In this document: piece by piece, positions 26,823 to 36,220 of the stretch
How positions within the stretch are numbered: the stretch's first letter is position 1
Layout of the letters: the number at the start of each line of letters is the position of its first letter
Assembly: GCA_013112575.1 (NCBI GenBank)
Contig: JABFGG010000002.1
Location: 1 to 64,000, forward strand
DNA length: 64,000 nt
Direction of reading: 5' to 3'
Origin: Chloroflexota bacterium
GTDB taxonomy: Bacteria; Chloroflexota; Anaerolineae; Anaerolineales; UBA11579
The notes under the pieces: generated by a model
What the model was told of the DNA's origin: nothing
What the model saw: the letters and a program-made list of their open reading frames with translations, nothing else
Database searches by the model: none
Program-made: the position numbers and the translations under genes

Positions 26823-27095
26823 CTAATTTGATGCTTCGTCTTCCTGTCGCAATTTGTCGGTTAGCTCTGCAAGTTCGGCCAGATCTGCGTCTTCCTGTGC
26901 GAAGGGGTTCCTCAATTGAGTGAATGCCTTTTGCCCTAAAGAGATGGATCCGACCATGAAGCGAAAACCTTCCGGCAGTTCACCGTCCTTACCGCGTTTG
27001 TTTGAGAAATAGAGACGCAGGGCAAATAATATGGGGCCAAGGGTCACAACGAGAAGACAGGCAATGGCTAACCAGGTGATTTGTGCTGTGGTCAT
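26823..27095 (-). CDS. Small single-pass membrane protein, unknown
   Basis: 90 aa. One hydrophobic helix (residues 6-27) followed by a basic turn (YFSNKRGKDG), a middle stretch GFRFMVGSISLGQKAFTQLRNPFAQ and an acidic helical tail (DADLAELAELTDKLRQEDEAS). Start at ATG 27095; the preceding codon is TTG. Its start lies 6 bp after the HAD gene stop, so they form a pair. Not recognised. Confidence 0.6.
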   Translation of the reverse strand: MTTAQITWLAIACLLVVTLGPILFALRLYFSNKRGKDGELPEGFRFMVGSISLGQKAFTQLRNPFAQEDADLAELAELTDKLRQEDEASN

Positions 27096-27101
27096 CAAAA
27101 C

Positions 27102-27764
27102 TTATTCTAACAGGCCATTTAAGGCGGCAGGCAACTGATGTAGCTCGGCAATGTTGGTGTGGGCAGCACGATCTTCTACATCGGGGCCGACAAGGACAGT
27201 ATGCATGCCCAATCGCCTGGAAGGGGCCAGGTTGCGATCCTGGTCATCAACCATGACGCAGGTGGATGGAGGTGGCCCTCCGGCGATCTCCAGGGCTTTC
27301 CTGTAGGCAGCCTCATCCGGTTTGTTGACGTAGTCTGTACGGACTACGTCGATGAAGCCGGCAAACAAATCAAGTGAAACACCAACAGCTTCCAAAACGC
27401 GTTTGGCGTGGGCGGTATCTGCATTGGTGAAAATCCATTTAGTGCCTGGCAAAGCTTCCAAGGCCTTTTGGATTGCAGGATTGGGGGTGAGGTAGTCGTC
27501 TAGTGGTACATTGTGCACGTAGGCCAGATATTCCAAAGGATCAACCTCGTGATGCAGCATCAGGCCGCGTAGAGTGGTTCCATACTGCACATAGTAGTCT
27601 TCACGCGCTTTATCTATAGCGGCTTTATCAAAGCCCATATGCCTTTCCAGGAATGCATTGATGCGTTCACTAATAGCCTCCCACATGCCCAGGCTATTGG
27701 CGTAAAAGGTGCCGTCCAGATCAAGGAAATAAGTGGAGATCCCGTCAGGTTTTTGTGTGCTCAT
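27102..27764 (-). CDS. HAD-superfamily hydrolase, pyrimidine 5'-nucleotidase type
   Basis: 220 aa. HAD motif I is FLDLDGTFY (residues 12-20), motif II is IFTNADTAHAKR (about 111), and motifs III/IV are NKPDEAAYRKAL and CVMVDDQDRNLAPSRRLGM. The arrangement, with a helical cap between motifs I and II, fits the pyrimidine 5'-nucleotidase (SDT1-like) branch, which dephosphorylates UMP/CMP or damaged nucleotides. No signal peptide. Downstream small membrane protein is probably co-transcribed. Confidence 0.85.
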   Translation of the reverse strand: MSTQKPDGISTYFLDLDGTFYANSLGMWEAISERINAFLERHMGFDKAAIDKAREDYYVQYGTTLRGLMLHHEVDPLEYLAYVHNVPLDDYLTPNPAIQKALEALPGTKWIFTNADTAHAKRVLEAVGVSLDLFAGFIDVVRTDYVNKPDEAAYRKALEIAGGPPPSTCVMVDDQDRNLAPSRRLGMHTVLVGPDVEDRAAHTNIAELHQLPAALNGLLE

Positions 27765-27938
27765 AAGGGTAGTTTATCGCTAAATAAAACAATATGGGAA
27801 TTTAGATGCATTCCTGATTGGCGTATTCGAGACGACATGGAATGCTATATACCCCCGGAATAATTAGTAGTAATATTAATTCTTGTTTAAATCCTATCCA
27901 CTATTTGAGTACTGGTCACAGTAACAAGCGAGGCCAAC

Positions 27939-28667
27939 ATGAAAGTCGTAGAAACCGAGAACCTCACCCGCATTTATGGCAGTGGTGATGCCCAGGTCAC
28001 AGCCCTGGACCACGGAACATTACACGTGGACAGCGGCGAATTCGTGGCCGTGATGGGGCCCAGTGGCTGCGGCAAATCAACACTTTTACACCTGATCGGC
28101 GGGCTTGATCGCCCCACAGAAGGGACAGTCAAGATCGACGGACAAGACCTGAGCGCACTAAATGATGATGACCTGACTGACCTGCGTAGGCAGAAAATCG
28201 GCTTCATCTTTCAGTTCTTCAACCTGATTCCTACACTGAATGCACAAGATAATACAGCTTTGCCGCTGGTATTGGGCGGCATGCAACCCTCTGAAGCCCA
28301 GCCAAAAGCCGCCGAATGGCTGGAGAAGCTGGAAGTGGCAGACCGCAGTACGCACCGTCCTGAAGAGCTTTCGGGTGGGCAGCGCCAACGCGTGGCAATC
28401 GCGCGTGCCTTGGTCACCGAACCCTCTCTGATCCTGGCCGATGAACCGACCGGCAACCTGGATTCAAGTTCCGCAGAGGACTTTGCTACCCTGCTAAGGG
28501 AAACGGTTGACCGCTGGGGACGCAGCATCCTGCTGGTGACACACGATCCACGCATCTCGTCTTATGCTGACCGCATACTGCACATGAAAGACGGGCAGAT
28601 CGTGGAAGAACAAGTCAACAGCAAGAATGGTAAAGGGGTAGCTGTGGCGGAGGGACAACATGCGTGA
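27939..28667 (+). CDS. ABC transporter ATP-binding protein (MacB/LolD type)
   Basis: 242 aa. Walker [11 protein letters not shown]-loop [15 protein letters not shown], signature LSGGQRQR, Walker [13 protein letters not shown] and H-loop THD are all intact; the opening [21 protein letters not shown] is typical of the LolD/MacB (three-protein exporter) class. GAGG lies 6 nt before the ATG. It overlaps the following permease gene by 8 bp. Confidence 0.95.
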   Translation: MKVVETENLTRIYGSGDAQVTALDHGTLHVDSGEFVAVMGPSGCGKSTLLHLIGGLDRPTEGTVKIDGQDLSALNDDDLTDLRRQKIGFIFQFFNLIPTLNAQDNTALPLVLGGMQPSEAQPKAAEWLEKLEVADRSTHRPEELSGGQRQRVAIARALVTEPSLILADEPTGNLDSSSAEDFATLLRETVDRWGRSILLVTHDPRISSYADRILHMKDGQIVEEQVNSKNGKGVAVAEGQHA

Positions 28668-31215
28668 ACTACCTTTAGCTCTCAGTTATCTAAAAGGCCG
28701 TCCAGGCCGCAGTATCATGACAATACTGTCCATCGTGATCGGTGTGATGATCATGTTCGGCCTGAATGGCCTGGCTGGGCCTATGCAAAAATTGTTCATT
28801 ACCAATGCCGAATCGGTAGCGTTGGCGAACGTGGACCTCTACGTGTCGCGCAGCGATGGCAGTTTTTTCCGCGAAGAATTTGAAGACAATGTGGGGGCCG
28901 TGGAGGGAGTGGTGTCGACGGCCAGTATGATCGTGCGCTCGGTGATCCTGCCACCGGAACATTACCAGACGTCAGATGGTACTGATGTCAGCACCATTCA
29001 GGTTTATGGCATCGATACCGGTTCTGCCGATGAAGCTTTTAACATTGTGACTGCTGGGGGACGGCGTCTCTCAGAGGGACGCATGCTGTCAGCCGGAGAC
29101 GGCCAGGGCGTGTTGATCTCCGAACAGTTTGCCCAGGGAGTGGGGGTGGGTGTTGGCGATATGGTGGAACTGCCCGGTGCGGGCGGTTGGCTGCCCTTTG
29201 AAGTCATCGGCATCCTGGATGAACCAGGGGTGCTGCTCGGCAACCAGAATGTATTTATGCCTACGGCAGCTGCGCAGGAATTGCTCAACACGCCTACGAG
29301 AATCAACGTGATTATGGCACGCTATGCTGAAGGCAGCGATGCGCGCGCCATTGATGCGACGATTCAGTCGATGTTTGGCCGAGGTTTCGAGCTGGCCCCG
29401 CTTGATGGTGGGCAGGATGTGTGGGCCGCGCTGATGGAATTCGTCAACGTGGTCTTTACCATGTTCGGTTTGTTGGCACTGGCAATGGCGGGATTGATCA
29501 TGTTCAACACTTTTCGGACCAGTGTGGTCGAGCGCCAACGCGATATCGGCCTGCTGCGTGCTGTGGGGGCCAAGCGCAGATTCGTGATGCGCACAGTGTT
29601 GCTTGAAGGGCTGATCCTGGCGGGGGCGGGAACGGTGCTGGGTATATTGTTCGGGATTGCATTTGGCTACCTGGCGCGGGCAGGTCTGTCCTCGTTGTAC
29701 GAGAGCCTGTTGGGCTTCCCGCTGGGACCGCCTGAATTCGATGTGTTCACTTTTGCTGTATCCATCATCTTCGGCATGGGGGTCCCTTTAGTTAGTGTGT
29801 TGCTGCCGGCGCGGGGAGCCAGTCTTGTCACACCGCTGGAGGCCATGCGGCCTACGACCGTTGAGCAAGAGAAAGCTATCCGCAGGAGCCGTTTGATCGT
29901 CGGCCTGATTTGTTTGGTGCTTGGGGTTGTGGGGCTATTCAGTGGGATCTTCCCCCTGATGGCCCTGGGCATGATGATCTTCCTGCTGGCAATGGGGCTG
30001 CTGGGACCGCTCCTGATCAGCCCGGTGACTGCTTTCTTCAACCGCACCTTATTCCTGGTGTTCGGGCAAGAAGGCGGCATTGCAGCGGGTAACATCGCCC
30101 GCCAACCGCGTCGTGCTTCAATCACTGCTTCTTCACTGATGGTCAGTCTGGCGATCCTGATCGGCTTAGGGGGCATGCTAGCCTCTACCTATGGAGGATC
30201 CCTGCGGTTCCTTCGAGCCAGCTTTCGCTCGGATTACCTCTTGATGTCGAGCCTGCTGGTCACGAATGACACACTCGGAGCTGGCCCGGATTTTGCCAAT
30301 AGCGTGCTGCGTGTGCCCGGCGTGAGTGAACTGACCACCTTGCGCCAGAAAGATGTAACCAGTGAAGATGGTATCGGCATGCGTATGCTGGGTATCGATT
30401 CGCTAAACTACGCGCGCATTGGCGGGTTGACGTTTGTAGAAGGGGATGAGTCGGCTTACGAGCAAGTGCAGACGGGCAACGCTGTCATCGTGAATGGTCG
30501 TTATGCTTCACAATTCGAGGTGGGGGTAGGTGATACGGTATCACTGGAAGGCGATCATGGCTCGGTCAATGTGACGGTGGCTGCCATCGGACTTGATTAT
30601 ATAAACATCAAACTGCCAACGGTGTATTTGGACCAGGTTGTGCTCACCCGGGAGTTTGGGGTACGCAACGACCAGTTCTTGCTGGTCAATACGGAGCCGG
30701 GTGCAGACATCGTGCAACTGGAAGAAGACCTGCTGGCCGTCACACAAGCCTATCCCGGCTTTGGTGTGCTTTCTCGTGAGAAGTTGTATGCCAGCCAGGA
30801 GCAGATCGCAGATTCGGCTACCATCGGCTTGAATGTTATGCTGGGATTGCTGGCGGCGCCCGCACTACTGGGGCTGGCCAATACCATGGGCATCAACGTG
30901 CTTGAGCGCACGCGTGAGATCGGCATGATGCGCGCGGTAGGCGCTAAACGACGCCAGGTACAGCGGATGATCGTTGCGGAGAGTTTGCTGCTCTCCCTGA
31001 TGGGCATTGCTTTGGGCATTGTATGCGGCATCTTCCTGAGCATGTTGATGACAGGCGTGCTTGAGTTCTCTGGTCTGGTCATTCCTTACAGCTTCCCGGC
31101 GGTAGGTGTGTTGACAGCGATTGCGGTCGGGTTGATCGCGGGAGTGGTGGCGGCAATGCTGCCTGCCCGGCGCGCTTCTGACCTGCAGATCATCGCGGCA
31201 CTGGCTTACGAATAA
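28660..31215 (+). CDS. FtsX/MacB-type ABC transporter permease
   Basis: 851 aa. Two FtsX domains: one at about residues 250-390 (FRTSVVERQRDIGLLRAVGAKRRFVMRTVLLEG) and one at the C-terminus (INVLERTREIGMMRAVGAKRRQVQRMIVAESL), with MacB-type extracellular regions before each. This 8-10-helix layout moves no solute through itself but drives extraction of lipids, lipoproteins or peptides from the outer leaflet. The ATG has GGAGGGACAAC upstream and overlaps the ATPase gene. A bidirectional terminator follows. Confidence 0.93.
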   Translation: MRELPLALSYLKGRPGRSIMTILSIVIGVMIMFGLNGLAGPMQKLFITNAESVALANVDLYVSRSDGSFFREEFEDNVGAVEGVVSTASMIVRSVILPPEHYQTSDGTDVSTIQVYGIDTGSADEAFNIVTAGGRRLSEGRMLSAGDGQGVLISEQFAQGVGVGVGDMVELPGAGGWLPFEVIGILDEPGVLLGNQNVFMPTAAAQELLNTPTRINVIMARYAEGSDARAIDATIQSMFGRGFELAPLDGGQDVWAALMEFVNVVFTMFGLLALAMAGLIMFNTFRTSVVERQRDIGLLRAVGAKRRFVMRTVLLEGLILAGAGTVLGILFGIAFGYLARAGLSSLYESLLGFPLGPPEFDVFTFAVSIIFGMGVPLVSVLLPARGASLVTPLEAMRPTTVEQEKAIRRSRLIVGLICLVLGVVGLFSGIFPLMALGMMIFLLAMGLLGPLLISPVTAFFNRTLFLVFGQEGGIAAGNIARQPRRASITASSLMVSLAILIGLGGMLASTYGGSLRFLRASFRSDYLLMSSLLVTNDTLGAGPDFANSVLRVPGVSELTTLRQKDVTSEDGIGMRMLGIDSLNYARIGGLTFVEGDESAYEQVQTGNAVIVNGRYASQFEVGVGDTVSLEGDHGSVNVTVAAIGLDYINIKLPTVYLDQVVLTREFGVRNDQFLLVNTEPGADIVQLEEDLLAVTQAYPGFGVLSREKLYASQEQIADSATIGLNVMLGLLAAPALLGLANTMGINVLERTREIGMMRAVGAKRRQVQRMIVAESLLLSLMGIALGIVCGIFLSMLMTGVLEFSGLVIPYSFPAVGVLTAIAVGLIAGVVAAMLPARRASDLQIIAALAYE

Positions 31216-31233
31216 CCGCGTAATTGCAATAAA

Positions 31234-31263
31234 AAAACGGGAAGAGCATGCTCTTCCCGTTTT
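31234..31263. terminator. Bidirectional terminator between two ABC loci
   Basis: A perfect 30-bp palindrome (arms AAAACGGGAAGAGCA, centre GCATGC) with A and T runs on both ends, between two convergent ABC operons. Confidence 0.9.
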
Positions 31264-31279
31264 GCGTTAAAACGTTGAA

Positions 31280-32116
31280 TTAGTTAGTTGCGCCGTTGGC
31301 CAGCATCTCTTGCAGCAACTTGCGCTGCTGCTTGTTGAGCTTGAGCCCATCGATGTCCTGGCCTTCGAGGATGCGGCGACCCAAACCGGAATGCTGCCAG
31401 ACCTTGAGGTCTTCTTCGATGGGGGAGCCGATCTTGTCCTGACGCACGATCTTGCCGTCAGACATGACCAGTACTCGGTTGGTCTGGCGGGCGACATTCA
31501 GGTCGTGGGTGACGACGATGAAGGTGGTGCCTTCGCTCTTGTTGAGCGAGTGCAGCAGGGCGATGAGCTCTTTGCCGGCTACAGTGTCCAGGTTGCCGGT
31601 GGGTTCATCCGCCAGCACCACGGGAGGCTTATTGGCCAGGGCGCGCGCTACAGCCACACGCTGGCGTTGGCCACCGGACAATTGATTGGGAAGGTGCTTC
31701 ATGCGGTCTGCCAGCCCAACCAGGCCCAGTAGGTACTCGGCACGCTCGCGTTTGTCGCCATCGCTGGCGCGCCCGGTCATGGGAATCTCCACATTCTCAC
31801 GGGCGGTGAGGGTGGGGAGCAGGTTGTGCATCTGGAATACAAAGCCCACGGTCTGGGCGCGGAAACTATCCACATCCTTGATCTTTTGGAGATCTTCGCC
31901 GTTGATCAGGACTTCGCCGGAGGTGGGTTTGTCCAGGGCACCCAACATGTTGAGTAGCGTGCTTTTACCACTGCCACTGGGGCCCATGATAGAGACCAGT
32001 TCGCCAGCTTCGATTTCGATATTGACGTCATCCAGGGCGCGGATCTCATGGTCGCCACTGCCATATATGCGGGTGAGGTTGCGGGTTTCAACCAGTTTAG
32101 GGTTAGATTTACTCAT
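31280..32116 (-). CDS. ABC transporter ATP-binding protein with C-terminal extension
   Basis: 278 aa. Walker A GPSGSGKST, signature LSGGQRQR, Walker [14 protein letters not shown]-loop VTHDLNVAR. Start at ATG 32116 ([21 protein letters not shown]), which lies 10 bp after the adaptor gene stop and has GAGGACAGG upstream; a longer frame overlaps the adaptor gene and is rejected. Beyond the usual ABC end it has about 45 extra residues (EEDLKVWQHSGLGRRILEGQ...LQEMLANG), mostly helical and unlike the first ATPase. The extension could touch the permease or regulator. Last gene of the gbsR-type operon. Confidence 0.93.
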   Translation of the reverse strand: MSKSNPKLVETRNLTRIYGSGDHEIRALDDVNIEIEAGELVSIMGPSGSGKSTLLNMLGALDKPTSGEVLINGEDLQKIKDVDSFRAQTVGFVFQMHNLLPTLTARENVEIPMTGRASDGDKRERAEYLLGLVGLADRMKHLPNQLSGGQRQRVAVARALANKPPVVLADEPTGNLDTVAGKELIALLHSLNKSEGTTFIVVTHDLNVARQTNRVLVMSDGKIVRQDKIGSPIEEDLKVWQHSGLGRRILEGQDIDGLKLNKQQRKLLQEMLANGATN

Positions 32117-32126
32117 AGGCCTGTCC

Positions 32127-33302
32127 TCAGTCCGTCTCGATATCAACAAAGGCGGTCATGTCCCAACGCAAGCCGGCGGGTATTTCATCGAGTTCGATGA
32201 CTACTTTGAAGTTCACACCTGTGCCTTCCGACGCCTTGGGGGAAATGCTTACAACGGTCCCGTTGACAACCACATTTGGCAGGGCATCGAAGGTGACCGT
32301 GGCTGGATTGCCAACGGAGATGCGGGCAACATCGATCTCGTTGAGGTCGGTGGTTTCTACCTGTAGATTGTCGAGGTCACCAACCAGGATGACGGCCTGG
32401 CCCGGATTGACCCATTCGCTGATGCGCACATAAACCTCGCTGACGGTGCCATCAAAGGGGGCTTCCAAGGTGAGGTCATCGAAGGCAGCCTCGGCAGCCG
32501 TCAACTGCGCCTGGGCATTCTCTACGCGGGCAATGGCTTGTTCGGCAAGGTCAGGATCGGGGCCATCGACGCGGTCTTCGAGGTTCTGCTGGGCGTTCTC
32601 CAGTTGGGCCTGGGCCACTGCCAGATCGGCGATGGCCTGGTCCAGGTCGATCTCATTGGCGACACCAGTGAGATTGTTGTAGAGACGCACGGCATCATCG
32701 TAATCAGCCTGGGCCTGGGCCAGCAGGCTAAGATAGCGGGCGCGTTCCAGGTTGGTTTCCGGTTTGTCAGAGTAAGGTTCGTAATCTTCACGAGCATCGT
32801 CCAGGTCGTCTTTTGCCAGTACGAGATTGGCAAAAGCCTGGTCGATGTCAGTCTGTTTGCTGCCGAATTCCAGGTTGTTGATGACGCGTTCGGCATCCCG
32901 GACGGCATCGCGGGCGTCGGCCACGGCCTGCTCGGCTTCAGCCGTGGACAGGGTAGCGTTATCGTTCAATTCCTCGAGGGCCTGTTCGGCCTGCACCAGT
33001 TCGACAGTAGCTGCAGCGATGGCTGCGCTGGCAGCTTCACCGCCATCCAGTACGAGGAGTACATCGCCTTCAGAAACCTGGGCGTTCTCTTCCGCCAGTT
33101 CAGCGATGATGCCACCAGAGGCGATGCTCAAGGTGGCCCATTCTGCCGGAACCACTTTGCCGGTGGCGCTAGCAAGTGCGATAAAAGGAACACTGGCTTC
33201 GGTGGGATCAGGCGCTTCAGTGGTAGCTTCGGCTGCACCGCCACAGGCGGCCAGTAAAAGGGCGATAATTGCGATGAGGGTAAATCTTGTAGTTTGCTTC
33301 AT
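32127..33302 (-). CDS. HlyD/RND-type periplasmic adaptor lipoprotein
   Basis: 391 aa. Lipobox LLLAAC-G near residue 17. Layout of a MacA-type membrane fusion protein: barrel-sandwich/lipoyl half (TGKVVPAEWATLSIASGGIIAELAEENAQVSEGDVLLVLDG), a very long Ala/Glu/Asp-rich alpha hairpin (about residues 95-265, AVADARDAVRDAERVINNLEFG), the second lipoyl half (ALEAPFDGTVSEVYVRISEWVNPGQAVILVGD) and a beta barrel (VGNPATVTFDALPN). No outer-membrane channel gene is present, in line with a monoderm or atypical envelope. Start at ATG 33302 with CGGAGAAAT upstream. Confidence 0.92.
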   Translation of the reverse strand: MKQTTRFTLIAIIALLLAACGGAAEATTEAPDPTEASVPFIALASATGKVVPAEWATLSIASGGIIAELAEENAQVSEGDVLLVLDGGEAASAAIAAATVELVQAEQALEELNDNATLSTAEAEQAVADARDAVRDAERVINNLEFGSKQTDIDQAFANLVLAKDDLDDAREDYEPYSDKPETNLERARYLSLLAQAQADYDDAVRLYNNLTGVANEIDLDQAIADLAVAQAQLENAQQNLEDRVDGPDPDLAEQAIARVENAQAQLTAAEAAFDDLTLEAPFDGTVSEVYVRISEWVNPGQAVILVGDLDNLQVETTDLNEIDVARISVGNPATVTFDALPNVVVNGTVVSISPKASEGTGVNFKVVIELDEIPAGLRWDMTAFVDIETD

Positions 33303-33327
33303 TGTATTTCTCCGTTCTTTATTTCTT

Positions 33328-35580
33328 TTATTCATATCTAAGTGCTTCCACCGGTTGCATACGCGTGGCCCGCCAGGCGGGATAAATGCCGCCGATGAGG
33401 CCTAAGGCGATGGCAACAATGAAAGCACGTAGGAAGAGGATAAGTGTGTATTGTGGGGAAGAGATCGCTGCGATGGCAGGGGACAGGAAGATGAGCGAAC
33501 TCAGGCCGACACCCACCAAAATGCCCATGGTGCCACCAATGGCACCGATCAAGAGGGCTTCTTGCAGGATGAGGCTGAGTACACCACGCCTGCGCCAGCC
33601 CATGGCTCGCAAAGTACCGATCTCGCGGGTACGTTCCATAACGGCCATAAGCATGGTATTGAGGATGCCGATACCGCCCACCAGGATGGCCATAAAGGTG
33701 ATGGCTCCGAGGATGGCATTGGTGGCCTCAAAGTCGGGCAGGTTTTCCGAGAAGTCGGCGTTCAAGGTCGCATAAACATCATCCCCAAAATTCGTGTTGA
33801 TCAAGTCCACAACCTGAGAAGCGTTATCGGGATCGTTAACCTTGACCGACATCATGGTGACCTTGCCGGGTTTGCCAGTGAAGTTCATACCATCACGCAT
33901 GGTGATTACACCGCCAAAACCTTCCCAACCCACGTTGGTTTCATAAATGCCCACGATCTTATAACGTGAGCCGCCCAGATCGAGCGTGTCGCCTGGCCCT
34001 TTGTTGAGGGCGTCTGCGGCGGGTTTGCCGATAATGATCTGGCGGTTGGTTTGCAGTGGTTCGCCTTCCACGATGTTAAAGCGCTGGATGGGCAGACCAT
34101 TGGGGTCATAACCAAAAATCATGAAGAGGGTTGTCTCGGGCAAAGCAATAGCAGAAAAAGTCAGGCCGCTGGTGCTGTGCACTTCGGGCAAGCCTTCGAT
34201 GCGTTCGCCCACGCGAACATCGATGATGCTCTGACTGGTATCTGAAACATTGGCCTGCCGTAGCATGATCTCGCCACCAGCACCGGTTGCTAAACCGCTC
34301 AACTGGTCGGAGGCCCCAACTACGACAGCTTCGAGAGCGACGATAGCTCCAACCGTGATAGCGATAGCCGTGACGGTCAGCAAGGTGCGCGTAGTACGGC
34401 GCACCAGGCTTTGCACGACCATGCCACCAAACTTGAGGCGGGTGGGTTTCTCGCCGCTGCCGCCTTCGTAACTCAAGGCCTCAACAGGCTCCAACCTGGC
34501 CGCTCGCCGAGCCGGGTACCAGCCACCAACTAGGCCCAGCACAACCACGACGAAAACGGCCTGTGAAATGAGGGCTGGACCGATACTATCGGAGTTGGCC
34601 CCGAAGGCACTGAAAAGACTGCCCAGCCCGATCAGGGCGAGCCAGCCCAGGAAAACGCCAATGGCGCCGCCAGTGAGGGTTACCAAAAGTGATTCGCCCA
34701 GGATCATACCCAGGACGCGGCGGCTGGACCAGCCGATGGCGCGCAAAACGCCGATCTCGCGGGTGCGTTCAAAAACGGACATGAGCTGCGAGTTGGCCAT
34801 GCCTACACCACCGATCACGATAGCCAGGCCGCCGATGGCCCATACATAGACTTGCATAGCGTCACCAAGGATCTGTTGGTCGGCATATGCATCGGTTGTA
34901 CTCAGTTCCAGGTCAGGCCATAAACGCCCGGCACGTTCTTCCAGGCGATCTTGAAGATCCAGATCTGTCAGTTGGAAATAGAAGAGGTTGACCTGACGCA
35001 GGCGTCCGAGCAGTGTTTGGGCGTTTTCCAAGGAGATGATGCCAGCGCCATCCTCAAAGGATGAACCGGTTTCGTAAATGCCCACGACGGTGTAAGCACT
35101 ACCGGAGAAAAGCACGGTGTCACCAACGCCTTTGTTGAGGGATTCTGAGGCTTTGGAACCGATAACCGCCGGTTTGCCGCGAACAGTTTGTGCCTCGCGT
35201 GAGTCGATGCCGACACCTTCAATGATCTTGTAACGCTCCAATAAGAAGCTATCTGTAGGCATACCAAACATAAAAAAGTAAAGATTGTCGTCTGCTGTGA
35301 CGTAGCCCTGGATAAAGCCGCTAACGTCGCTAACTTCCGACATGGCCAATAATTGCTCGCCAACTTCCTCGTCCACGGCGCCCAGGCTGATATCAAGGGT
35401 GTCCGGCTGGCTGAGGATCAGGTCGGCGCGGTTGTTGGTCAACAAAGAGTCATAGCCACTTTGTAAACCCTGCGCCAAAGCCCCGAGGATAATGATAGCC
35501 GCCACGCCGACAGACACACCCAACATGGTGAGCAGGGTGCGTCCCCGGCGGCGGAAAAGGTTTGTAAGGATTAGTTTCAT
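33328..35580 (-). CDS. Tandem MacB/FtsX-type ABC permease (internal duplication)
   Basis: 750 aa. Two similar halves, each an N-terminal helix, a MacB periplasmic core domain and three C-terminal helices: RTLLTMLGVSVGVAAIIILG then FERTREIGVLRAIGWSSRRVLGMILGESLL; RTLLTVTAIAITVGAIVALE then MERTREIGTLRAMGWRRRGVLSLILQEALL. One polypeptide thus gives a full permease pair. Start at ATG 35580, which forms ATGA with the regulator stop codon (4-bp overlap); a TTG at 35601 is rejected for that reason. Works with the adaptor and ATPase downstream. Confidence 0.94.
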   Translation of the reverse strand: MKLILTNLFRRRGRTLLTMLGVSVGVAAIIILGALAQGLQSGYDSLLTNNRADLILSQPDTLDISLGAVDEEVGEQLLAMSEVSDVSGFIQGYVTADDNLYFFMFGMPTDSFLLERYKIIEGVGIDSREAQTVRGKPAVIGSKASESLNKGVGDTVLFSGSAYTVVGIYETGSSFEDGAGIISLENAQTLLGRLRQVNLFYFQLTDLDLQDRLEERAGRLWPDLELSTTDAYADQQILGDAMQVYVWAIGGLAIVIGGVGMANSQLMSVFERTREIGVLRAIGWSSRRVLGMILGESLLVTLTGGAIGVFLGWLALIGLGSLFSAFGANSDSIGPALISQAVFVVVVLGLVGGWYPARRAARLEPVEALSYEGGSGEKPTRLKFGGMVVQSLVRRTTRTLLTVTAIAITVGAIVALEAVVVGASDQLSGLATGAGGEIMLRQANVSDTSQSIIDVRVGERIEGLPEVHSTSGLTFSAIALPETTLFMIFGYDPNGLPIQRFNIVEGEPLQTNRQIIIGKPAADALNKGPGDTLDLGGSRYKIVGIYETNVGWEGFGGVITMRDGMNFTGKPGKVTMMSVKVNDPDNASQVVDLINTNFGDDVYATLNADFSENLPDFEATNAILGAITFMAILVGGIGILNTMLMAVMERTREIGTLRAMGWRRRGVLSLILQEALLIGAIGGTMGILVGVGLSSLIFLSPAIAAISSPQYTLILFLRAFIVAIALGLIGGIYPAWRATRMQPVEALRYE

Positions 35581-36038
35581 ATAGTTTTGCTTTCTTCCCA
35601 ATGTTTCATCATGGTAACTAACTCTTTCTGGATGAATTGGAAGAAATCATGCATTTCTTGTAGTCTTCTGCGTTGTTCTTCGGGCTCATTGTCCATTTGC
35701 TCAAGCCCGCGACGGGTCATGTTTTGGAATTGCTCTAAAGCAACCACTTCTGTTTGCATGATCCCGGACCAGGCGTCTGCTTTGACCTGAAAATACGTGC
35801 GCCGGTCGCCGGGCAGACTGATGCGCTCAACAAAGTTCAGGCGTTCCAACATACGTGTATTGGTGCTGATGGAGCCTTTGCTGGCCTGTAGCGCATCCTG
35901 TAAGTCTTGTGGGCTTTGATGGGGCGGCTCACAGACCAGTAACCACCCGAGAATACGACCAGCCATGCGCGTGATGCCAAATTGCTCAAAGGCCAGGCCA
36001 AACTCTTCGGCGTATTGTTTGCGTTGTTTTTGTTTCAA
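35577..36038 (-). CDS. GbsR/MarR-type winged-helix transcriptional regulator
   Basis: 153 aa. Helix-turn-helix SPQDLQDALQASKGSISTNTRMLERLNFVERISLPGDRRTYFQV (about residues 40-85) with the beta wing, preceded by FGLAFEQFGITRMAGRILGWLLV and followed by a dimerisation helix pair. This is the GbsR-like branch. It starts with TTG at 36038 (AAAGGATCGAT upstream); the first in-frame ATG would cut off part of the fold. As first gene of the exporter operon it should sense the exported compound or a stress and control its own operon. A candidate operator is noted at 36126. Confidence 0.85.
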   Translation of the reverse strand: MKQKQRKQYAEEFGLAFEQFGITRMAGRILGWLLVCEPPHQSPQDLQDALQASKGSISTNTRMLERLNFVERISLPGDRRTYFQVKADAWSGIMQTEVVALEQFQNMTRRGLEQMDNEPEEQRRRLQEMHDFFQFIQKELVTMMKHWEESKTI

Positions 36039-36125
36039 ATCGATCCTTTTGTAGTTAGCTTGTAATCAGGCTAGTTCAAGCATTTGCATACATCAATCAT
36101 GGTTTCTATGATGAAGTATAGATTC

Positions 36126-36155
36126 ACTAAATTTATCATGTTTGTTAAGTTTAGT
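36126..36155. promoter_or_regulatory. Candidate operator of the GbsR/MarR-type regulator
   Basis: Inverted half-sites ACTAAA (36126-36131) and TTTAGT (36150-36155), 18 bp apart, about 90 bp before the TTG start. Short and AT-rich, so it could be chance. Confidence 0.3.
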
Positions 36156-36178
36156 AAATATTGAACTTAATGATATTG

Positions 36179-36219
36179 GCATATATATAGGCCAAATAAA
36201 ATCTGGCCTATATATATGC
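36179..36219. terminator. Perfect 16-bp inverted repeat, probable terminator or attenuator
   Basis: Arms GCATATATATAGGCCA and TGGCCTATATATATGC match perfectly around a 9-nt loop. It sits 1 bp after the stop of the methyltransferase-like gene at 36221 (minus strand), where a terminator is expected, but it lacks a T-tract and has an alternating AT stem, so cruciform or regulatory roles are also possible. Confidence 0.6.
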
Positions 36220-36220
36220 T

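Noticed and set aside
32538..33257. 239-codon open frame antisense to the adaptor gene
   Set aside because: Caused by the Ala/Glu/Asp-rich coiled-coil repeats of the sense strand.
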